Shown in pieces: positions 26,029 through 35,672 of a stretch of 64,000 nt of DNA. Within the stretch, counting starts at the first letter, position 1. Each line of letters begins with the position of its first letter. A program made the position numbers and the translations under genes. The notes under the pieces were generated by a model. It was not told the origin of the DNA. It searched no databases and saw nothing but the letters and a program-made list of their open reading frames with translations. This DNA is from Ardenticatenaceae bacterium (lineage in GTDB: Bacteria > Chloroflexota > Anaerolineae > Promineifilales > Promineifilaceae): NCBI GenBank assembly GCA_020634245.1, contig JACKCC010000016.1:162297-226296 (forward strand). Direction: 5' to 3'.

Positions 26029-27498
26029 CTATCTCCGGGCCAGGGCAGTACGCAAGGTCCGCCCGGCAGTAAGAACGACTTCGCGCTGTAAAAGTAATAA
26101 AGCACCAATGTAGGCTATTGCTCCGCTAAAAACGGAGGCGATTAACTGTATTAATGGGGTTGTTTGTGCGGTGAAGTAGCGTGTACCCATGACGGCGATG
26201 ATTAAAGCGATGCCGCCCATGGCCGCAGGCTGTAAAGCGTGGGCCATTTTGCGAAAGGGTGTATTTAATATTCTTCCGGCAACGATAAAATTTAAGGTGG
26301 TTCCCAGGAAGGCAACGGCCGTTTGCACCCAGCCTACTATTTCAACAGAAGCCGGTACGGTTACTGCCCAGTATATGCCGGGAATCAAAAAAACAGCTTG
26401 TATTATGGAAAATTTGGTCAGCAAGCCAGGCCGGCCTTGCGCTTTGTAAATATCGCCGGCGTTAAAAGTCAGGGAGCGGAGCAGGGTGTAAATGGCGATC
26501 GCCACCATAACGGGGGCAGCGGCTTCCCATTTGGCCGAGTAGAAGACCAAAACAAACGGCCGTGCCGTCAAAGCCAGCCCCAGCCCCAAAGGAACGGTGA
26601 TTAAGCTGACGTAACGCATGGTTTGTAAAAAGCCTCGGCTGAGTACGGCCGTATCATCGCGCATTTTAGCGTACGCAGGAAAAACGACCTGAGCCACCGT
26701 TCCACTAAATTGTTTGATTAACAATTCGGGCAGTCTGAAAGCCATAGTGTAAAGGCCCAGGGCTGCCGCAGTCATAAAGCGGCCAATGAGTAAATAATCG
26801 ACGTTGAGTAAAAGCATCCCCATGGCGTCAATGGCAATGATGCCTGAACCATATTTAAGCAGTCCAGGAGCCATTGAGATGTTAAACCGGAACCGGGGCC
26901 GCCAGGGCATCACGCGCCAAAAAGCGATAATGGATACGGCCGTTCCCACCAACTGACCGATGATCAGACTCCAATAGCCAAAACCCGTCAGCGCCAGGGC
27001 AATCGAAACAATACCTTTACCTAAAGAACGTACCAATTCAGGGACAAATTTACGGCCGAAAGCCAGTTCTTTTCGCAGTAGAGCATTATGCACATCGCCT
27101 AAAGCTGAAAGCGGAAAGGTCAGACCCAAAATACGGGTAACCTCAACCGCTCGAGCATCACGGAAAAACCAGCCCGCCAGAGGAGATACAAGCCAGGTGA
27201 TGCCAAAAAGAATCACCCCAAAGCCTAAAATAAGCCAGAACCCGGTGTCCTTACGCTCCGCATCATCATGATAATAAATCAAAGCTGCAGTAATCCCCAG
27301 ACCCTGCACAACCTCCAAAAAACCAATTGCAACCAACGCGTAGCCGGCAACGCCAAAATCTTCTTCGGATAACAGGCGTGCCAGCACCATAGTGCTGATA
27401 AATACCAGAAATTTACCGCTGTATGTTGCGGCATAGGCCCAAATAGTGCCCTGGATGGTAGCCTTGGTCAGGCTTTTTTCACTGCTTGCCGATTGCAA
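26029..27498 (-). CDS. Wzx-type polysaccharide flippase, line A
   Basis: This 489-residue integral membrane protein belongs to the MOP superfamily (lipopolysaccharide biosynthesis protein, WzxC-like). It has about a dozen hydrophobic segments and the characteristic start GTIWAYAATYSGKFLVFISTM and LARLLSEEDFGVAGYA. It would flip the undecaprenyl-pyrophosphate-linked repeat unit across the cytoplasmic membrane. The start is TTG (27498) with AAGAGGTG 5 nt upstream. It lies 10 nt after the polymerase gene. A second flippase is at 51022-52320, which suggests two assembly lines. Confidence 0.88.
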   Translation of the reverse strand: MQSASSEKSLTKATIQGTIWAYAATYSGKFLVFISTMVLARLLSEEDFGVAGYALVAIGFLEVVQGLGITAALIYYHDDAERKDTGFWLILGFGVILFGITWLVSPLAGWFFRDARAVEVTRILGLTFPLSALGDVHNALLRKELAFGRKFVPELVRSLGKGIVSIALALTGFGYWSLIIGQLVGTAVSIIAFWRVMPWRPRFRFNISMAPGLLKYGSGIIAIDAMGMLLLNVDYLLIGRFMTAAALGLYTMAFRLPELLIKQFSGTVAQVVFPAYAKMRDDTAVLSRGFLQTMRYVSLITVPLGLGLALTARPFVLVFYSAKWEAAAPVMVAIAIYTLLRSLTFNAGDIYKAQGRPGLLTKFSIIQAVFLIPGIYWAVTVPASVEIVGWVQTAVAFLGTTLNFIVAGRILNTPFRKMAHALQPAAMGGIALIIAVMGTRYFTAQTTPLIQLIASVFSGAIAYIGALLLLQREVVLTAGRTLRTALARR

Positions 27499-27508
27499 TG
27501 CACACCTC

Positions 27509-29002
27509 TTAAAAACCCATTTTTACCGCTAATACATTCTGTTCGGCCATATCTGTTGTGCTGTTTAACGTTTGTGATATGGCCATTCCAATACCTAACA
27601 AGAGCCACATGTATCGTGGATAAGCTGCGTGTAAAAAGAAAGCCGCTATCAGGTAACCAATCAGGCCGATTGTAAAAGCGCGCAGCATATTTGCTTCATG
27701 CCATTGTCCCGCTTGATTCAGCGTGCTGTACGCCTTAGTAAGACCATAAAAGGTAAAGGCCAGAAGTGTGCCAAAGACAAACAATCCTAATAAACCTGTT
27801 TCGGCTGCTATTTCAAGATATAAATTATGGGCAGCCCGATCCTCCAGGCGAGAATCAATACCAATCTGGCGCGAATAAGTCTGATAATGAACAGCATAAT
27901 TGTTCAGGCCAACACCCAATAAGGGGTGATCTGTGAACATACGCCAGCCAGCCTGAGTTTCGCTCAAACGGCCGCGAAAAGAACTGTCATGTCGGGCATC
28001 TTCCTGGCTTATTCCTGGTATAAGATTGGTCATCGTCTGCACTCTTTCGGAATATTGTTCAGGCACAAATTGAAGCAGTACGCTGCCTAAGAGAATGGTT
28101 ATCAATAAAGGAACAAAACGGATTCGATAATGCCAAACTGATAATGCTGCGATAACGATTAATCCTAAAAATGCGCCGCGTGAAAAGGTGAAAATAGCAG
28201 AAAGCAGGCAGACGGCCAATGCCCACCCGGCCAGGATGCGCAGAACCAGCCGGTTTTCATGCCATAGTCTTTCCAGGGCCAATGGAATGATGACGAGCAA
28301 AATCTGACCGTAAAAATTGGGGTCGCCGATGGGGCCGGCAATGCGGTAATCATTGCTTTTGCCTACTATATTTTGTATTTTTGCCAGGCCAAATCCCCAA
28401 TAGATGTTTTCGTAGGTGCCTGTAAGCTGTTGGTAGGCGGTTATGCTGCCCATGAAAATTCCGGCCAGCAGTAATGTCCATATAACAGCGCGAAAGGTTG
28501 ATGTCCGGCGCAGCAGGATGATGATCAGGACGGTGATGATGACATCTTTTATATAGGTTGCCAGCGCATCCTGTACCCGGCTTGTGTCTTGAGCGTAGAG
28601 CATGGCTGCAAAACCGACTAATCCATAGGCGCCCAGCAGAACTAATGGTATTTCGATCTGGCGGAGTGGTTTTTCATTGAGGAATGCCCAGCGTCCGACG
28701 ATGATGACCAGGAGCAGCAGTGATAAGGGCTGGGCGATGGATGGCAGAGAGTGTTCATGAACTAAAACGTCGGATAACCGGGTGTAGGTGATGAAGATCA
28801 GAATGAACAGCCCAAATTCTAAACGGGTGGCTATGGCAGTGAAACCCGCTAGTCCGACGATACCCAATATGACGATTATAGGATTGTTGACCAGATTGAC
28901 AGCTAAGCTGACTATGCTGGCCAATCCTACAGAGGCAACGGCTAATAATATGAGGGTTATGTCGTTTTTATTTTGTTTGAGGTGCTGTAATTTCGAAATC
29001 AT
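27509..29002 (-). CDS. O-antigen polymerase/ligase (Wzy/WaaL type), line A
   Basis: This 497-residue membrane protein has about twelve hydrophobic segments and a large outer loop. The loop holds the family signature RAAHNLYLEIAAETGLLG (near 395-412) and upstream WRMFTDHPLLGVGLNNY, both typical of the Wzy_C/O-antigen ligase family. It would polymerise repeat units or join the chain to an acceptor on the outer face. The start overlaps the end of the Wzz gene by 35 nt. No strong binding site is seen, so translational coupling is likely. Confidence 0.88.
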   Translation of the reverse strand: MISKLQHLKQNKNDITLILLAVASVGLASIVSLAVNLVNNPIIVILGIVGLAGFTAIATRLEFGLFILIFITYTRLSDVLVHEHSLPSIAQPLSLLLLVIIVGRWAFLNEKPLRQIEIPLVLLGAYGLVGFAAMLYAQDTSRVQDALATYIKDVIITVLIIILLRRTSTFRAVIWTLLLAGIFMGSITAYQQLTGTYENIYWGFGLAKIQNIVGKSNDYRIAGPIGDPNFYGQILLVIIPLALERLWHENRLVLRILAGWALAVCLLSAIFTFSRGAFLGLIVIAALSVWHYRIRFVPLLITILLGSVLLQFVPEQYSERVQTMTNLIPGISQEDARHDSSFRGRLSETQAGWRMFTDHPLLGVGLNNYAVHYQTYSRQIGIDSRLEDRAAHNLYLEIAAETGLLGLFVFGTLLAFTFYGLTKAYSTLNQAGQWHEANMLRAFTIGLIGYLIAAFFLHAAYPRYMWLLLGIGMAISQTLNSTTDMAEQNVLAVKMGF

Positions 29003-29702
29003 GAACAGACCCGTTGGGAGCTGCGGCTTGGTTATGGTTTGGGGTTGATTCAGCCTTTAATTCAGTAGGGTTGTTTTTTTGTGTATCTGTTTCTTGAGTG
29101 GCAATGACGGCCGTTGGCCGCAGCAGCCGTTCGCGCAGTACGACTAGTAACCCGCCCAGACCCAGACCCAGGGCTACGGAGAGGATTGCATTTTGTACCG
29201 GCTGCGGTTCAAACGGCCGTTGCGGTACCGGTGCTTTATCCAGAAAGGCGAATAGGTGGATAGGGTAGAGACTGCTCATATATTCGATGGCTTTTTCACC
29301 CACAACGTTAGCCAGATTGGCGGTGAGAGCCGGGTCGGGGCCGGTGATGGTGAGTTCCAGCACGTTGGCTTCTGGCAGGACAACGGCCGTTAACGAATAA
29401 TCGGCCAAATCAACAGCCGCCACATTCAATTCCTGACGCGCAGACCCAAGAATTCGGTTGCTCCGCAGCACTTCGGCGTAAGTCACAACGACAGACCGTT
29501 TGTCTAATGCTTCCAGGCTGTTGATAATGTCGCGATCTTCCAGTTCCCGGTTGGGGCTGACAATAAACCGGGCGCTAGTCATATAGGTGGGCGTTGTCAA
29601 TGAAGAGAGAATGATAGAGATGAGCAGGGCTGCTCCGGCGGTTAAGGCAACGATCCACCAATTGCGCCGTCCAATTTGTATTAATGTCTGTATTTCACTC
29701 AT
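28968..29702 (-). CDS. Wzz-type chain-length determinant, line A
   Basis: This 244-residue inner-membrane protein has one membrane helix at about 15-34 and a second near 166-186. The second is preceded by the usual Pro-rich segment (PVPQRPFEPQPVQN). The extracytoplasmic middle resembles Wzz/CapA. There is no attached kinase, and the C-terminal tail is polar and rich in Asn and Thr. It probably sets polymer length together with the adjacent polymerase. Confidence 0.85.
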   Translation of the reverse strand: MSEIQTLIQIGRRNWWIVALTAGAALLISIILSSLTTPTYMTSARFIVSPNRELEDRDIINSLEALDKRSVVVTYAEVLRSNRILGSARQELNVAAVDLADYSLTAVVLPEANVLELTITGPDPALTANLANVVGEKAIEYMSSLYPIHLFAFLDKAPVPQRPFEPQPVQNAILSVALGLGLGGLLVVLRERLLRPTAVIATQETDTQKNNPTELKAESTPNHNQAAAPNGSVHDFEITAPQTK

Positions 29703-29744
29703 AATTTTTCCCTGAAGATGGTCAGTAATCCATTTCCTTTTCTG

Positions 29745-31028
29745 CTAGATCGTAGTCTGTCTTAGGCCTGTTTGCGGCTCTGTAAAGACAGTTTGTTTTT
29801 CATTGAGATTGTGTACGGCCGTAAATAAATTAGCTAATTGCGTGACATTTGTTTGTAAATCAAATGCTTGCAGTACCTGGGAACGGCCGTTCTCTGCCAG
29901 GCTGGCCGCCTTTTCCGGATTTTCATAAACTGCTGCCAGCACATCGGCAAGCGCCAACGCGTCTGCGGGTGGCACCAGATAGCCTGTTTCGCCATGTCGA
30001 ACCAGTTCCGGAATACCGGAAATCGACGTTGCAATTACCGGCAGCCGGGAAGCCATTGCCTCCATCAAAGCAACCGGGATGCCTTCCATTTTACCAGAAG
30101 GAGTGATAACACTAGGCTGCACGTAGCAATGCGCCGTCGGTAAAAGATGGGCAATTTCTTGTTGAGTTTTGCTGCCCATCAATTCAACAACCGACTCAAG
30201 CCCCATCGCTTCGATCATTCTTGTTAAATTAGCATGTTCTTCGCCGCCGCCAATGATGCGGCAGCGGAAGGGTATGCCGCGTTCCAATAATTGCCGACAG
30301 GCTTCTATCAGAAAGCGCTGTCCTTTATAAGGTTGCAGACTGCCGATATGAATGATTTCTAAAGGATAGCCAGGTTTTCTATCGAGCAGCGACGGTTCGT
30401 AGGTTCGTGGTTCGATGCCGCAGTGTATGATGTGTACCTTACGGGCAATCTTATCACCAACGATGTCTTTCAAATATTGCTTGTTATACTCAGAAATGGC
30501 GGCTATGAAGCTGGCTTCACCGAGTTTGCGTTTAAGCATCGTGCGGCGTACGAAAATGTCGTGCGCATGAACCGTGACGCTGTAACTTATGCCGTTTAAC
30601 TGATGGATAATCCAGGCAGCAAAGGCCGGAAAAGTAGCATAATGGGCGTGGATATGTTCAATGCTTTCTTTTTGCATGGCTTGTGCCGCGTAAACGGATT
30701 TGGGCAGCAGGATGAGTAAACGCACCAGCATGTAAGGATCGCGCCAGGATTCCAGCAAGGTGTGCCGCCATAAATTGAGGTAAATCCCCGGTTGTTTGAA
30801 CAATGCCCGCAAATTTGCCGTTAGGGTTTGCCACGAGAATAGGGGTAACGGCCGTGCTCGGGGCAGCCACAACATTGCTTCTTCATGAACCGTTTCTTGT
30901 TGTTGGCGGATAAGGGGGTAAAGGGCAATGTTCAGGCCCTGCCGGACCAGTTCATCCATTTCGCGCAGGATGAAGGTCTCCGGCAGGTGGGGAAACCGGG
31001 ACATAATGTAGGCAATTTTTTGGGCCAT
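29745..31028 (-). CDS. GT4-type glycosyltransferase (WcaL/AmsK-like)
   Basis: The protein has 427 residues. Its opening SRFPHLPETFILREMDEL is characteristic of the colanic acid WcaL/amylovoran AmsK branch of GT4. The donor domain has HIGSLQPYKGQRFLIEA and GKMEGIPVALMEAMASRLP, which carries the E-X7-E motif. The ATG overlaps the TAA of the upstream phosphoglycosyl transferase by one base, with GGAG within the end of that gene. It could add the second or last sugar of the unit. Confidence 0.9.
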   Translation of the reverse strand: MAQKIAYIMSRFPHLPETFILREMDELVRQGLNIALYPLIRQQQETVHEEAMLWLPRARPLPLFSWQTLTANLRALFKQPGIYLNLWRHTLLESWRDPYMLVRLLILLPKSVYAAQAMQKESIEHIHAHYATFPAFAAWIIHQLNGISYSVTVHAHDIFVRRTMLKRKLGEASFIAAISEYNKQYLKDIVGDKIARKVHIIHCGIEPRTYEPSLLDRKPGYPLEIIHIGSLQPYKGQRFLIEACRQLLERGIPFRCRIIGGGEEHANLTRMIEAMGLESVVELMGSKTQQEIAHLLPTAHCYVQPSVITPSGKMEGIPVALMEAMASRLPVIATSISGIPELVRHGETGYLVPPADALALADVLAAVYENPEKAASLAENGRSQVLQAFDLQTNVTQLANLFTAVHNLNEKQTVFTEPQTGLRQTTI

Positions 31029-31792
31029 TAATGGGCTCCACGTTGTTGGATAACGGCCGTTAACGTCAGTACCAAAATCGTCAAATCAAGTGAAAGGCAG
31101 CGCCGCTCAATATAAGCAATATCCAGCCGTACCCGATCATCAAACTCCATGGAGCCTCGGCCAATAATTTGCCATAACCCGGTTAATCCAGGCGTAACAT
31201 CCAGGCGTTCGGTATGCCACAATTCATAAGTTTGAGCGTCAAAAGAAGTCGGTCGCGGCCCTACGAGGCTCATGTCACCCCGCAGAATATTCAAGATTTG
31301 GGGCAGCTCATCCAGGCTGGTCTTCCGCAAAAAACGGCCAACTCGTGTCACACGAGGATCATTTTTTATCTTGAAATCCGGCCACTCCAACTCGTTCAGT
31401 GAAGCAAGTTCCTTCTTTAGTTCCTCGGCGTTAGGTACCATGGTGCGGAATTTATACATGGCAAACCGACGCCCGCCCTTGCCTGTGCGCTTCTGCTTAA
31501 ACATAACAGGACCATCCGGCGACTCTAATTTGATGAGCACCGCAAAAAGACCAAGCAGCATTCCCAAAATAGGCAGAGCCAATATGACAATAAAAAGATC
31601 CAGGGCCCGCTTTGCCGCCAGATAGGATTTGACAGATAGGCGTCTTTTTTGGGGGTCGAATTTTTCCCACCATTCACGCATTTCAGGAGAGATAGGGTTT
31701 TCAGGGTAGAAGGCAGCTTTGTGTTTAGGCAATGAAACAGATGAATCATATGTCTGTAAGGTGGGAGACTCTGAGTTATGTATAATTGTCAC
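31028..31792 (-). CDS. Undecaprenyl-phosphate sugar phosphotransferase, line A
   Basis: This initiating phosphoglycosyl transferase (WbaP/WcaJ-like, monotopic class) has 254 residues. It carries an N-terminal cytosolic extension of about 60 residues, one re-entrant hydrophobic helix (KRALDLFIVILALPIL), KFRTM, the catalytic DELPQ, GPRP and PGLTGLWQ. It transfers a sugar-1-phosphate to undecaprenyl phosphate and so starts the repeat unit. The start is GTG (31792), 9 nt after AAGGAG, and it overlaps an ACGGCCGT copy. A second such enzyme is at 37940-38593. Confidence 0.92.
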   Translation of the reverse strand: MTIIHNSESPTLQTYDSSVSLPKHKAAFYPENPISPEMREWWEKFDPQKRRLSVKSYLAAKRALDLFIVILALPILGMLLGLFAVLIKLESPDGPVMFKQKRTGKGGRRFAMYKFRTMVPNAEELKKELASLNELEWPDFKIKNDPRVTRVGRFLRKTSLDELPQILNILRGDMSLVGPRPTSFDAQTYELWHTERLDVTPGLTGLWQIIGRGSMEFDDRVRLDIAYIERRCLSLDLTILVLTLTAVIQQRGAH

Positions 31793-31884
31793 GGCCGTTA
31801 CTCCTTATAATTACAAATACAATGCATTCCAACACATCACAATCCTGAACCGACAAATAAAACCAACCGTCCGATTAGTAACGA

Positions 31885-32757
31885 CTAATCTTTAGCGTGA
31901 ACCATCACCCCATGTTCATGAGAAAAAAAAGGAGAAACGTAAGACCTCTCCAATTTTTCTGCCTGAGAAATCAATTCTTCAAATGTAAGCGCCATGTCAG
32001 GGAACGAAGCGGTCCCACAGCGTACTTCAACCCCTAAATTACGTTTAATAACAGTACATACTTTTTCAGCTAGAAGAGAAGCGTCAGCTTGATCCACTTC
32101 AGGGCAAACAATAATAAACCGATCGTTTTCCCTATCTTCCAACACCGTATTGACAATCTGTACTTCTTCACCAATCATTTTTGCCAGCTTTGCGCGGGCA
32201 AAATGGTTCGCAATTGTTTTTTGCACCTCTTGCACAAGAGGTGGCAGCGGCTCTTTTATCGATTGGAAATTGGGCGTGGCCACAATAACACTTAACGTTC
32301 TTTTGTATTGGCGGCTTCGACGCATTTCTTTCCGTATATAGTCGCCAGCCTGGTCCAAAAGTAACGAGGTTCCTCGCAATTGAGTCATGGCCATACTTTC
32401 AACCGCTTGTCGGAACTCTTTCAGTCCATTGGCAACCTGGTAAGAAAGCGAAGTTAACACAATCAGCATGCCAACCTCTGTTACAGTAATATAAATATCG
32501 CTGACAAGAGCTTGCCCCTTAAACAAAATTAAATGGAGACCGACATAAATTCCCAACCAGAAAACAACATTTTGAGAGGCCGAAAAGCGCATAAAAACAG
32601 GCAGGACAATAGTTGAAAAGACAGCCAGGACTGCCAGCACGTAAACAAACGAGTGAATATTCACAATGCTTTCCCGGTTAAAATCTAATCTTTCAATATT
32701 GAAAAAGAAAACCAGCGCTATTAACAAATAAAGGATTACGTGTTTTAGACGTTCCAT
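31885..32757 (-). CDS. Membrane protein with degenerate GGDEF domain
   Basis: This 290-residue protein has four N-terminal membrane segments (about 5-110) and a C-terminal domain whose last part (VRCGTASFPDMALTFEELISQAEKLE) matches the end of diguanylate cyclase GGDEF domains. The GGDEF loop itself is replaced by RENDRFIIV, so catalysis is unlikely. The MRRSRQYKRTLSVIV segment matches the usual start of the fold. It sits at the head of the line A genes and could sense or scaffold cyclic di-GMP signalling for polysaccharide synthesis. The ATG at 32757 is preferred over an in-frame TTG six codons upstream. GGAG lies 12 nt before it. Confidence 0.7.
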   Translation of the reverse strand: MERLKHVILYLLIALVFFFNIERLDFNRESIVNIHSFVYVLAVLAVFSTIVLPVFMRFSASQNVVFWLGIYVGLHLILFKGQALVSDIYITVTEVGMLIVLTSLSYQVANGLKEFRQAVESMAMTQLRGTSLLLDQAGDYIRKEMRRSRQYKRTLSVIVATPNFQSIKEPLPPLVQEVQKTIANHFARAKLAKMIGEEVQIVNTVLEDRENDRFIIVCPEVDQADASLLAEKVCTVIKRNLGVEVRCGTASFPDMALTFEELISQAEKLERSYVSPFFSHEHGVMVHAKD

Positions 32758-33132
32758 CGAATTCCGATACTCCAAGACTAATTAAGCTAAACACACCCTG
32801 ATTTACTTAAAAACAAACCCCTGATGCTTAGAATTTGTGGGGATGGCTCCTTCTCCCAGCAAAACAAGTGTTGCGGTAGGGGCAATGAAGTACTTGCAAC
32901 CAGAACTATGAATATAAATTACAATAAGCCAGTGCAAAGAAAACTTCTTTAACCACAACTAATCCTCGTCAGACGAACGAAAATAAAACACACTGTCCAT
33001 AAAGAGATTATCATGGCGGACTTAAGGAAAATCTTACGTGTTTAATGCTGCTAACAAGATTTATGAGTTAGACTATTTATTTTGTAGATGGTCACCCGAG
33101 TCCAAAAACCGTTCATCAAGACGTCGGTGCCA
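32758..33132. other. Spacer between the two polysaccharide assembly lines
   Basis: This is about 375 nt of AT-rich DNA between the NadE-like gene and the GGDEF-like gene, with no coding frame. It contains a plausible minus-strand promoter (32911-32937) and is likely the main start point for line A transcription. No ACGGCCGT copy is present here. Confidence 0.55.
32911..32937 (-). promoter_or_regulatory. Possible promoter for line A
   Basis: On the minus strand, TTGCAC (32937-32932) precedes TATATT (32916-32911) by 15 nt, or TATTCA by 17 nt. Neither -10 choice is perfect. The position 150 nt before the first line A gene fits. Confidence 0.35.
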
Positions 33133-34104
33133 TTAAGCTAGATTGATGGGAGAGGTACGCAAATAAGCCGTGGCAGCTCTTTTTTGAGAAAAATCATGAA
33201 AGACTCGTTGTACTTGCTCCGCCGTTAAATTCATTGCCTCGGCAACTTGTGTTATTGGTACGTTCTGCTCTTGTGCATACCAAAGTAAATCCATTGTATT
33301 GAAGGGGATACGGAAAAAGAATTCTTCCTGAGATTGGTGAGCACTGTAGGTGTCTGAAGTGGGGGGCCGCTGCCGAATTACTTCTGGTACGTCGAGGTAT
33401 GCGGCCAATTGATAGATTTGTGTTTTCAACAAATGGCCGATGGGGCGTACATCGACGCCGCCATCGCCAAATTTAACGAAAAACCCCTGGTCGTGTTCGT
33501 TTTTGTTGGCGGTACCAATGACGGCGTAGTTACGCAGTTCGGCGTGGTAGTAGAGCATGGCCATGCGCGTGCGCTGTTTGAAGTTAGAAGCAGCAACGAT
33601 CTGCAAATATTCTTTCAGTGGCAAATGTTCGTTTAATTCTTGGCCATTGGGGGTGACGATGGTTAATGAGAAGAGATTGAGCGAATCTTCTTCTAGTAGA
33701 TTTTGCGGCAGAACAATTTTGGCTTTGTAACCGGCGGCAGCGTCGTACTCTGGAAAAACGCGGCGGATGGCTTCATCTCGTCGGCGGTAACAGCCGAACC
33801 CTTGTAAGGCTGCGGTTATATTTTCTGTGATGAGGGTTATGCCGTAATGTTGGGCAACACAGTTAGCCAGGTCAAGGCTTTCCGGTTCTGAGTCTTTCTC
33901 CGGCAGGGTAATGGCGGTGACGCGCTGGGGACCAAATGCTCGAACAGTCAAGGCCAGCACGACGGATGAATCAACGCCGCCGCTGATGCCGATGACGCCG
34001 CCGCGCCGTTTCAAATCTTTTTGCACGGTCTGGCGCAGTGCTTTTACTAATCGATTGGTTTCGGCGGCGGGGTCGATGTCGATGATGTTTTTATGGAATG
34101 TCAT
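33133..34104 (-). CDS. NadE-like ATP-pyrophosphatase amidotransferase
   Basis: This 323-residue protein of the NAD synthase fold has the PP-loop GISGGVDSSV (39-48). Conserved segments AVIGTANKNEHDQGF and KFGDGGVDVRPIGHLLKTQ correspond to NadE. A family insertion rich in Asn and Leu lies between about 120 and 185. It has no glutaminase domain. The gene overlaps the AMP-ligase gene by 4 nt and is followed in the transcription unit by nothing else of NAD synthesis. In this context it more likely makes an amide on a sugar or acyl group than NAD. It could still be an ordinary NAD synthase. Confidence 0.72.
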   Translation of the reverse strand: MTFHKNIIDIDPAAETNRLVKALRQTVQKDLKRRGGVIGISGGVDSSVVLALTVRAFGPQRVTAITLPEKDSEPESLDLANCVAQHYGITLITENITAALQGFGCYRRRDEAIRRVFPEYDAAAGYKAKIVLPQNLLEEDSLNLFSLTIVTPNGQELNEHLPLKEYLQIVAASNFKQRTRMAMLYYHAELRNYAVIGTANKNEHDQGFFVKFGDGGVDVRPIGHLLKTQIYQLAAYLDVPEVIRQRPPTSDTYSAHQSQEEFFFRIPFNTMDLLWYAQEQNVPITQVAEAMNLTAEQVQRVFHDFSQKRAATAYLRTSPINLA

Positions 34105-35657
34105 GGGAGACTCCTTTCAGGCATTTTTTGTGGGCTACCTAATCCTGTTTTTTTGATTTTGCCGGAGGATGTTTTGGGGAGTGTGTCGCAGAAGGTGATG
34201 ATTTGGGGCACCATGAAGTCTTCGAGGTTGGCGCGGCAGTGGGCCATGACCTGGGATTCGGTGAGGTTGTTGCCTTCGTGGACAATGAAGGCCTGGATGG
34301 CCTGGCCCAAGATGGGATCGGGGATGCCGATCACGGCCGTTTCCACCACGCCCGGCAGCGCATATAACACATTCTCCACCTCTTTGGGCGCAACCTTCTC
34401 GCCGCGACATTTGATGATGTCGTCTTTGCGGCCGACGAAATAAAAAAAACCCTCGTCATCCATGCGGAAGAGATCGCCAGTGTAGCAGACCTTTTCGCCG
34501 GGCAGCGGGCCAGGCCGGTAGCGTTGGGCGGTGGCTTCCGGGGCAGCCCAATAGCCGCGCATCACATGCCGGCCGCGCACAACCAGCTCGCCAATCTCGC
34601 CGGGGGGGAGGCGACGGCCGTTTTCATCTTCACACCAGACCTCTGTGCCGGGAATGGCAATGCCTACTGAGCCGGGTCGCCGGGCCAACTCTGCCGGGGG
34701 CAGGTACAGGGTGCGCTTGGTTTCGGTGAGACCGTACATGGAGTAGAGGGTGACGCCGGGGAATTTTTGCTGTAATGCTTGAATGTGGCTGACGGGCAGG
34801 GCGGCCGCTGTGTTGGTCATATAGCGCAGGCTGGATAGATCGTAAGCGTCCAAATCCATTTGCAGCAGGATGGCAAAGAGGGTGGGGACGCCGGGAAAGC
34901 CGGTGACCCGCTCGGCTTCAATGCGCTGCATGATGGCGGCTGGAAAGGCGAATCCTTTTTCCAGAATGAGCGTGCCGCCAAAGCAAAAGGTCATCAGCAG
35001 TTGGTACAGGCCGTAATCGAATGACAAGGGCAGGACGTCGATGACGATGTCGTCGGGCCGGTTTTCCAGGTAGCTGATGATGGATTGGGCGGCGAAGACG
35101 ACGTTACTGTGGTCGCTCATGACGCCTTTGGGATCGCCGGTGCTGCCGGAGGTGTAAATGAGGCAGGCCAGATCGCGGTCGATGATGTGGCTGCACGGCC
35201 GTTCCTCCGAATACCTGGCAGTTATGTCATCAAAATACAAGAATCCGGCGGGAAGGTGGGACGGCCGTTTCCCGCACAATACGCACAAACTTAAGGCGGG
35301 CAGGCAGGTTTTCAACCAGTCTGCCAGGTTCGCCTGGCGACTCTCCAGCAGCAGCCCCCAGGCGCGGCAATTTTCCAAGATGTAGGTTAGCTTGTCCCTT
35401 TTGGTCGATTGGTTGATGACGACAAACGTGCCTCCGGCTTTTAAGATGGCAAAAATGGCAACGGCCGTTTCTATCGAATTAGGCAAATAAACAGCTACCC
35501 GATCGCCCCGCGTTATGCCCTGGGTCAGAAAGGCATTGGCCAATTGATTGGCCAGCTGGTCCATCTCGCCGTAGGTTAGCCGCTGGCGACCACAAACCAG
35601 GGCAGTTTTGTCCGGGTAACGTTCGGCGCTTTGGTGCAGAAAATCCTGTACGAGCAT
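34101..35657 (-). CDS. AMP-forming acyl-CoA/acyl-carrier ligase
   Basis: This ANL superfamily enzyme of 518 residues activates a carboxylic acid as acyl-AMP. The adenylation motif is LIYTSGSTGDPKGVM near 168-182. YSMYGLTETKR, YRPGPLPGEKVCYTGDL and the C-terminal lysine segment LPKTSSGKIKKTGL follow. It resembles the acyl-ligases that load a carrier protein in surface polysaccharide and exosortase-associated loci. It overlaps the NadE-like gene (ATGA) and lies 15 nt after the carrier protein gene. AGGAGG is 6 nt before the ATG. Confidence 0.88.
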   Translation of the reverse strand: MLVQDFLHQSAERYPDKTALVCGRQRLTYGEMDQLANQLANAFLTQGITRGDRVAVYLPNSIETAVAIFAILKAGGTFVVINQSTKRDKLTYILENCRAWGLLLESRQANLADWLKTCLPALSLCVLCGKRPSHLPAGFLYFDDITARYSEERPCSHIIDRDLACLIYTSGSTGDPKGVMSDHSNVVFAAQSIISYLENRPDDIVIDVLPLSFDYGLYQLLMTFCFGGTLILEKGFAFPAAIMQRIEAERVTGFPGVPTLFAILLQMDLDAYDLSSLRYMTNTAAALPVSHIQALQQKFPGVTLYSMYGLTETKRTLYLPPAELARRPGSVGIAIPGTEVWCEDENGRRLPPGEIGELVVRGRHVMRGYWAAPEATAQRYRPGPLPGEKVCYTGDLFRMDDEGFFYFVGRKDDIIKCRGEKVAPKEVENVLYALPGVVETAVIGIPDPILGQAIQAFIVHEGNNLTESQVMAHCRANLEDFMVPQIITFCDTLPKTSSGKIKKTGLGSPQKMPERSLP

Positions 35658-35672
35658 GGTGTGCCTCCTGGG

